Positions 56,316-64,000 of a stretch of 64,000 nt of DNA are shown here, in pieces; within the stretch, counting starts at the first letter, position 1, and every line of letters starts with the position of its first letter. Below the pieces are notes generated by a model. It did no database searches and was not told where the DNA came from. It saw nothing but the letters and a program-made list of their open reading frames with translations. The DNA is from Corythucha ciliata. Taxonomy: Eukaryota; Arthropoda; Insecta; Hemiptera; Tingidae. The stretch is taken from contig CM075938.1 of the NCBI GenBank assembly GCA_038030265.1, forward strand, positions 11,323,009 through 11,387,008. Reading direction: 5' to 3'. Made by a program: the position numbers and the translations under genes.

Positions 56316-57953
56316 CAGTGCCGTCCTTAGGCGTGGCCCCGACAGGCTTGGGCCGCACGAATTCGCGACTTCTGTCAATCTTTGCCGTGAATTCGTGTTT
56401 TTCCTGACCTCAGCCACTATTGAATTCTCCAAATTTTATCCGCTAACTATCGCATTTTCTTTATTTCAGCCGTGGATTGGTGATTTTTCGCTTGCAGCCA
56501 TGAATTAGCGTTGTTGTTGTTGTTTTTTCAAAATGAGCTCACGAAGAAGCGTAGTATAGTAAGTTTGGCAATTTTAGGCGCGAATTCAGCTATTTTCCTC
56601 AATTTTAGCTGTGAAGTTATCGTGAATTAAAATTTTAGGCCTTGAATCAGCGCAATATTGATTCTGGAAGTTACATCTTGAAACCTCAAATCAGCACTTT
56701 TTCACAATTTCAACCAAAAATATTAGCGCTTTCCAACATTTTACCATCGTACTTTCTCCAAGAACGGTAAATCAGATCAGCGTATTTTATCTTTATCTTA
56801 GCTGCGAAATTGCCTCCAGAAGGCGCCAAGACAGTGCCAATGCTCCTTTTAAACTAATTTTTAACTTAAAAAGAGTTATTTCTATCTGTGAAATTGGATT
56901 TTCAACAGGCCCAAAACCCAGAAAATTGGGTTTTCAGCAACCCCCAAACTCATAAATTTAGGGGTTTCAGCCGGAAAACCCCTCAAAATCAGCGTTTAAT
57001 TGAGCCAAGGCGCTATAAATTGGTTATATAGCGAGCAAATCCCATAAAATTGGTGATTTAATGAGACAGAATCGCGAAAATGCTTTGATTAGTGCTCTAA
57101 AACCGCGTAATTGTGGTTTTAACTCTACATAATTGGGGGTTCATAAAAAAATCGGCGAAATTTTAGGGGTTTTAGAGAATGAAATCCGATATGTTTTATT
57201 ATTTAGTGAGCCAGACATGCGACATTTTTTTTTTTTTTTTTTTCAGTGGAAAAAACCTAGCGAAATTCATTTCTCAGCAACAAACAGGTGCGAAATTGGG
57301 TTTTCAGCATTAAAACCCCCGCGAAATTGGGGTTTCTGTGAGCCAGAACCACGGGAATGGATTTTTAGTGAGAAAAATCCGCGAAATGGTTTTTAGCGAG
57401 AAAAATGCTCGAAATGATTTCAATAGGGCAAATTAGTTTGTTTGTTTGTTGTTTTTTTTTGTTGATGACCTACAAAAATGGGATTTTAGCGCGAGAATTT
57501 CGTGAAATTGGTTCACGAATCAGCTACAAAAAGTGGAGAAATTGTTATTTTCAGTAAGCAAAATTAGGGAAGTTAATTTATAGTGCAGACCCACAAAAAT
57601 GTCGTTGAGGCGAGAAAATTCTAGAGAGCGAAATCCGAAAAATTCGTTCAAATTTTGAATTGAAAACCCCACGAAATCGTTGGTGACTCCACATGATTTT
57701 TTTTTTTTTTTTTACTTTCCGATGGTATTATTTTGGGGTGGGCACAAATGCCCCACTACGGCTTTGATTTCGAATTTAGTGAAGGGTAACTGCCCATCCC
57801 TGCCTCCCTCTGGCTACGCCCATGGTTCACAGTTAAAAGTGAAAAAAGCCGAGGCTAGGAAGTGCAACCCCCCCCCCCTCCCATCAAACCACCACAGAGG
57901 AGGCCCAATGTTATCCCGTGCCTGGGGCCCCAACTTTGGTAAAGACGGCCCTG
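56316..57953. mobile_element. Non-autonomous hAT-like element packed with minisatellite arrays
   Basis: The left end CAGTGCCGTCCTTAGGCGTGG and the right end (minus strand) CAGGGCCGTCTTTACCAAAG are imperfect terminal inverted repeats, 12 of 14 at the tips. Both are followed by GGCCCC blocks. Flanking octamers TTTTTTGG and TTTGTTAG agree at 6 of 8, compatible with an aged 8-base duplication. Inside are family B in reverse (about 56370-56850) and family D (about 56880-57640). No transposase. The hAT class is inferred from the CAGTG end and the octamer. Confidence 0.6.
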
Positions 57954-60900
57954 TTTGTTAGTTTGAACATTGTGGGGGGCGACTTCCACCCCTGATAAAA
58001 CCACCCCTTCATGGTGAGACACGAGCTGGAGATTTATTATTGGCGATATTTCCGCTATTTTTATGATACACAATAAGTGGTCGGGGGGAGGGGACTGGGC
58101 TCTCATAACTGAAAAGTAGTTCGAGCATATTATTTCTGTCATATCAGCGTGCAACACGTCAGTAAGAATTGGAAAACTTTCTGCGTCGACTGTTTTTATT
58201 TCACAAAGAGAAAAATGACCCCTTTTATACCAGCTTTTACTGCTTATACCAGTTGACTCTCAGAAAACTGATGAAGGTCGGCAATCACAGCAACGCTGCC
58301 TTCATCAATTTTCTCCCCTCCGCGCAGGCATAGCAACCAGTTTCACTGAAATTTCACCGTCCAACTGTTACAACAATCTATTTTAAATTGTATAAACGCT
58401 GGAGATTGAACTAATTAGCATCTTCGTTAATTATCGCAGCTTAACTCCGAGTCATTAGTTTCCTAAAGTGATCATTCCATGCTCCGTTCCACCGTCTAAA
58501 AAAAAAAAAAAGAGAGAGATAGATTTTTTTCCAGAAAAACTCCTTCCCCTCCCTTCTATCTACACCCAACTCTTCATCGCAGGGCTGTTAAACAAGTTAG
58601 ATAAAAGAATATTTAATTGTGGAAAAGATTACTCTCGACCACTAACGCGTTTCTAGAACCTTCTGCGGAGGGTGAGTGTGTCCGGGGGGGGGGGTGCAAT
58701 TAAGAGGATTCGGGACTGGTGATGGGGTTAGAGTGGTAGAGGGGGGCTATGTTTGTTGGTGGTAGAGAATGGAAAAAGATTCCTAACTGAGAAGCCTCCT
58801 TATAAATTCTCTCTTTTTCTCTCACGACCCCCCCCTCCCCGTCACAATCACCACGGAGGGCTTTTTTTTTTCATTAATTTTTCGTTTTTTCTCTCGCTCA
58901 CTCTCCCTTTTCTGCTCAGAGCTTTTGCTATTATTGTGGCAGGTTTGGACTTCGTGCGGTGAAAAGTGATGCAGGAAGAGACGGGTATTGCGAATGAATG
59001 GACTTTGTCCGCGAGTGAGTAACGGCCATGGACGTTTTTGAAGAACGTTCGGGGTGTGTGTGCGAGTGTATAATGGAGGGGGGGGGGTGAAAGGTTATAA
59101 AGTGTTTTCCAGGGTCTGCCTTGGCCTGCTAATGGGAAGGCTAGTGAAATATTCAGCCATTCGGGGATTATAGAGGGCTCTTCCACTCTGATGCTATTTT
59201 CTGCATCGTTGTTCGATTTTTATTTTAAAACAAAATCTGTATTCCCATAAAAAAAAAACTAAAAAAGATAATCCTCAGAGACCAATTATCAGCTAATCCG
59301 TTCTAGCAATTTTCGTTTAAATGGTGGTGTGTAGGGTTGAAAATATCCGTTTTTTTTTTTTATTTATCACGTTATAAAATAATGATCGTTCATACACCAC
59401 AATGTAATGCTCCGAGATTTCTGTTTCCCTCCCTTCTCCTCCATCACTATAATTCCCCGTGTCTTCCGATCCTCCCCCATGAAAGTGATTAAATTAATGT
59501 AGAACTTACTTTCAGGCACAAGTCGATTTGCAAATGCCCAAGAAAACATCATACAAAAGGCTTAAATGCAAATTCTCTCCCCACCGATATTATGTTTAAA
59601 TTAAACGAATCCACCCCCACCCTCCCCACCCCCTTCACACAGTTATCCCGCAATACCGTTAAAACACTTTCCGCCACTCCTCTTTTTGGCTTCCTCCGTG
59701 AAAATGTTGAAACGTACATTATGGGCTCATTTTCTCCCTCTCTTTCATCACAGTTATACCCTCGAACTATATACTCTCGTTTTTTTTTTTTTTTAATGTG
59801 ACTGACGTGACTATAATGCTCCTATAGTCCTCTATAGTGGTAAAATGTTGTGAAATATCGGTTTTCTAGAGGGTTAAGTGAATTACTCCCTCCTCTCATG
59901 ACGTTCTAGTTAACAAATAGATTTTCATATCAAAATGCTCGCGAGTCACGAGATTTTAAGGGAAGAAAAAAACTTTGAAGGTTAAAGAGGGGTTGGAGGA
60001 CAAGGAGAGACTACTTTTTGCAAGGCACAGAACGGTGTGTTTCTTGTTCTATTCGTTTTAAGGAACGGTGAAAGGCGTGAAAGGTAATAAATGAGATTCG
60101 AGTGGAAACAGCCATAATTCCCAGAAGGAAGGGGGTCACGTGACGGCTTTCTAATTTGAGGCATTCGTCATGAGAGGGGGTTGGCCCTAGGTGTCATTTC
60201 AAAGGTAATGCAATTAGATAAAGGTGGGAAAAAGTGAGGGGGTGTGGGATTTAGTTGATGGTTGTTGCTGGGTCGGTTGAAGGGAATAAGGGGCAGGGGA
60301 GGATAAAGACAAGTAGTCCTGTGCCGTTTTTTGTTTTGTTTTTGCTGAAAAGTGATTCAACCAGAAGGTTACTGGGCGGAGGGGGTGATAGCCGAAAAAA
60401 AGAAATAAAAAAGAAAGAGTATTTTTTGTAGGCGGAGTAAAGTTAAAGGGGCGAGTTTCTGAAAGTATCACGCCACTCAATCAGGGCATATCTCAAACTC
60501 TCTCATTCCTCTTCAGTTTCAATTTTAGCTGTTCACCCCCTGCACAATTACCCCTCTTGAGTTTTTCTGCAATCATTTTTTCCTTCTTCGCCTCTTTTCC
60601 AACCAGCTAACCGTATACTACGCCATTGAGAAGAAAGCACCGTATTTGAAATGCACATCGCTCTGTGTCTCGTGCACAATACAAAAGGAACACCGTAACT
60701 CTTCGACTTAGTTCCAACGCGTTGGCATGGAAAAAATGAAGAAAATCAATGCAATCAGTCGGCTTCTGGTTTGGTTTTCTGCTCACTTCACTTTCTACCT
60801 CTATGTGGTTCTTAATCTTCTTCGAAAACGGTCTCCTCGCGTCACCCCGCCGACGACCTGTCTCTCTTCTTCCCGTATAACCTCAATTCGATGAATAACG

Positions 60901-61460
60901 GGGGGGTCAGCGCCACTTTAACCGGTCTTGTATGAAAAATACATGCATGGAACTGTCCGAAACCCGTTAACATCCGTCCAGCTGTGGGGCAGGGCCGCGC
61001 ACACCTCACCGTCACCCGTTTGTATACGGCGAAAAGGTATGGTGCAAGCATTCGAAGTAATCGTCGTCCTTTTACTATTACCTGCCATCAAAACTCTTGA
61101 AATGTTCATGCCAAAATCCAACGGGCACTTTCACGTTTTAGCCGCATATTTCAATGTCCCCCAGATCCATGGACCTCAGGACCTGACGAATGCTCCACGC
61201 GTTCCACTTCGATCACACCAAAGAGGGTGATTCGCCAAACAACTGTTGACCAGTAGTGCCTTTTAGATTTTTTCACCCATCAGATTTTTAACAAGAGCAC
61301 CCTCAACAGGTGGCTGAAGGGCCTTTTATTCAACAGGCGTCTTTAAGAGTATATAATAGGACGAACTCACCGCCTCCTAAGACCTGTTGACTGAGCAAAA
61401 TCAAGACTGTGCTCAATTCAAGCAGACCATGGTCCTCCTGTAAGAAAAATAGCTGGACTC
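57954..61460 (+). other. Unique intron sequence
   Basis: About 3.5 kb with no arrays. G, A and T runs and CT-rich tracts are common. ORFs around 60.9-61.2 kb overlap on both strands, lack domains and have no plausible splice boundaries tied to the Ig gene. Confidence 0.5.
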
Positions 61461-61489
61461 TGTAGAGATAGTTGCCCAGCGTATAGCCA

Positions 61490-63235
61490 GGTCGGATTGA
61501 GAAAACACCAATTAGCTGTTTCTGGGGCCAATATCGGGGTTAACATGAAGAAAAAAGCGCTAATTTGTGGTTAAAATGTGGATGAAGTCGCTAATTCAGG
61601 GCTGATATTATTGTGAAAAAAAAGTTATGTGCTGTTCTTGGGTCAAGTCCACCACCAAAGCGAGGGAAAAGCGTTAATGCAAGGCTTGAATTTGAAAAAG
61701 AGGTCATTCACACCTAAAACTCCTGGGAAAAAATGCAATCGCAGCTATATAATAATGCAAAATTACACAATTTGGAGCTAAATATCTGTGAAATTGTAAG
61801 TTTCGGGGCTAAATATTTGACTTCAAGTGTAAGGTTTATCTAATTCACAGCTAAAATTGAGGAAAAACACCAAACCAATTCATGACTAAAGTAGGCACAA
61901 AGCGCGTATTAGCGGCTGAAATGAAGAAAGACAATTTGAAAAATTTCCTGATTCGTGACTATAAGTGAAAAATAGCGCTAATTCACGGCAAAAATAGTAT
62001 AAAAGCGCTATAACGGCCTGCTAAAACGAAGAAAAACGCCAAAGAAGCTTATAATATTTGGTTAAACCCGCTTATTCACTGCTAAAATTAAGAAATACCA
62101 CTAAACTCCCCTCCATTCCAAGGTAATGAGCTCACTCGCAGGTAAAATTGAGAAAATGCCCCAACTCGCGGGTGATGTTGACAAAAAGCGCTCATTAGCG
62201 GCTCTAAAATGGGGGGAAAACTGAGTAAATTGAGGCAAAGCGCTCATTCGCGGCGGGAAAAAGTGCTTACACCCAACTAAGAAGTGGGAAAAAACGCTAA
62301 TTCACGGCTAAAGTGGAGAAAATACGCTAATTTGATAAAACCCGCCGATTCGTGGTTAAAACTGAGAAAAACAGTGCGCGAAAATTGAGATATAATACTC
62401 ACCCACAGAGGTTAGAGTTGACAAAAAACACTAATTCACTGCTGTAAAATGGGTAAAACCGCTAATTCGCGGACAAATTTGGGAAAACCCGCTAATTCAC
62501 GGCTGAATTTGAGGAAACGCTGTAATTCGCGGCTATAATTGACTAGAAACGGTATAATTTGGGGGTAAAATCAATAAATAATTTGTAGCTAAAAATAATA
62601 AATAGATAGAGGCTTTAAAAAAAGCGCTCATTCACAGCTAATTGATGCAAACTCTTATTCACGGAGCAATTTGACAAATCCGTTTCCGGGCTAAAATTGA
62701 GGAAATTCGATAACCCCCAAAAAATGAGAAATGGCGCTGATTCGTGGCAAAATTGGAGGAAAGGTGCTAATGCATGACTAAAATGGAGAAAAAACGCTAA
62801 TTCGCGGATACATCTACCGCACGCACTGGTTGCCGGCTAAAATTAAGTTAAAGCTGGTAAAATTCAGAATATGCGTTAATCGCTGCTGAAGTTGATAAGA
62901 AGCGCTCATTTGCAGCTAAAATGAAATGGAATGAAAAGAAAGAAAAGATAAATGCGGACGAATTTGATAAAATCGAATAATTCACGGCTGAAATCGCGGA
63001 AACGCTCTAATTTGCGGTTATAATTAAGAAAAAGGGTTGATTCACGTCAAAAATTGAGAAAAAGCGCTAATTCACGTCAAAAGTTGAGAAAAAGCTCTAA
63101 TTCATGTCCAAAATTGAAAAAAATCGCTAATTCATTGCTAAAATTGAGGAAATACCAAATCGCGGTTCCTAGAGGAAAGTTGGTGGCTGAAATTCAGACG
63201 ATAAAGCCATGATTTAACGCATGAGAGATTCACCA
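61490..63235 (+). repeat. Family B minisatellite, plus orientation
   Basis: Well-preserved units, for example three nearly identical AAAAAGCGCTAATTCACGTC-type copies around 63030-63110. A family F word (GTGAAATTGTAAGTTTC) appears at about 61790. Confidence 0.9.
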
Positions 63236-63239
63236 CAGG

Positions 63240-64000
63240 TAGTATGTTTCAAGTTTCACATCTCAATTTTAGCTAATTTCAGCCCCCCCAAAAATTAGCA
63301 CCGGCAGCGCTCAAAGCCGGCATCCGCAAAATTGCCAGCAGTCTGAAATAATAACCCGAAAAATTATTAGTTTCCAGTCGTTTTTCACAAAATTGCAAGA
63401 TTCATGGCGTTATTTTTGCGAAACTTCAAGTTTCTCGCCTTTTTTCTAGTGATGGTGGCACCCGGGCAGGCCGCCCTCAACAGTTTTTCTGACGAAATGC
63501 CGCAAAATTGCAACATTTTGAAGGAAAATATCTGTGATATTAGAAAATACGTGATATTACACGTTTCAGATTTGAATTCCAGCGAAATTGCGAGTTTCGG
63601 ATCTGAAATAGCTAAATCGCTAGTTTTTCGGCCTTTATTTTCGCCAAATTACAAGTTCCTGGTCGTCTTTATTCCGTGAAGTTGCAATTTTCAGTTTTTT
63701 TTTTTTTTTTAGGCATCGTGGATTCTGGACCGCACGATATAGTGCTCAAAGTTGGACAAAATAACCGTTAAATTGCAGTCCTTTAGAGTTATACATATCC
63801 ACGAAATTGCTAGTTTCATGGCTGAATATTCGCACAATTGCGAGTTTTACGTCTTAATTACGGCAAATTTAAATGTTTCTAGCATTGTTTGTAGTGGCCG
63901 TGAGTCTCGCGGCCTAAAGTCCCGTGGAATTCCGTGAAGTTATAAGTTTTTTTTTGGCATAAAACAACCCAGAAGTTGCTGGTTTCCGTTATTAATTTTC
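63240..64000 (+). repeat. Family F minisatellite to the window end
   Basis: Units of about 36-40 bases: GCGAAATTGC, AAGTTTCTGG, TCTTTATTTTCG. The ORF at 63404-63679 is a repeat by-product. The array continues past the window edge. Confidence 0.75.

Noticed and set aside
60842..61230. Overlapping 67-100 codon ORFs as a small gene or Ig exon
   Set aside because: No Ig signature, both strands open, no splice sites in the required phase.

Overview
The window looks like nuclear DNA from an invertebrate, most likely an arthropod and probably an insect. The evidence is split immunoglobulin exons with GT-AG splice sites, a long intron, and three retrotransposon types typical of insects: a Copia element primed by initiator Met-tRNA, a Mag/Gypsy-type LTR element and an R1-like LINE. 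Species cannot be read from the sequence alone. No rRNA, tRNA, CRISPR or bacterial-style operon was seen.

The backbone is one plus-strand gene of the lachesin/klingon family of immunoglobulin adhesion proteins. Two consecutive coding exons are visible: the second half of one Ig domain at 3841-4041 and the first half of the next at 49492-49613. They join in frame across a 45.45 kb intron. Everything upstream of 3841 and downstream of 49613 is also intron of this gene. Nested antisense in the big intron is an intact, intronless 730-codon gene of the SLC15/POT peptide-transporter family (27932-30124). Its fold is recognisable but the family's proton-coupling motifs have been lost.

The intron is a mosaic. 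Blocks of ordinary unique sequence (about 4.0-6.3, 13.98-15.43, 19.7-21.85, 39.65-41.9, 48.7-51.2 and 57.95-61.46 kb) alternate with minisatellite arrays of roughly 18-35 bp units. I distinguish family A (20 bp), B (about 29 bp), C (about 30 bp) and D to I. Families A, B, D and F occur in both orientations. Several array blocks are bounded by related terminal sequences starting CAGTGCCG or CAGTGGCG, and the same junctions between families recur at distant sites. I infer that the arrays are the cargo of short non-autonomous, hAT-like DNA transposons rather than independent satellites. This is the main unexplained system in the window.

From 41.97 to 48.60 kb there is a nested transposon stack on the minus strand. 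A decayed Copia element carries a 188 bp MITE in its 5' LTR. Its integrase gene has lost the catalytic core, and a 5'-deleted Mag/Gypsy element (44111-46814, target duplication CGACT) later inserted beside the deletion point. Other mobile DNA includes a 5'-truncated R1-like LINE (about 11815-13164), a Harbinger-like MITE (22607-22749), a four-copy repeat with GGCGTACC-type ends, a two-copy dispersed repeat, and a GC-rich foldback at 51.29-51.68 kb.
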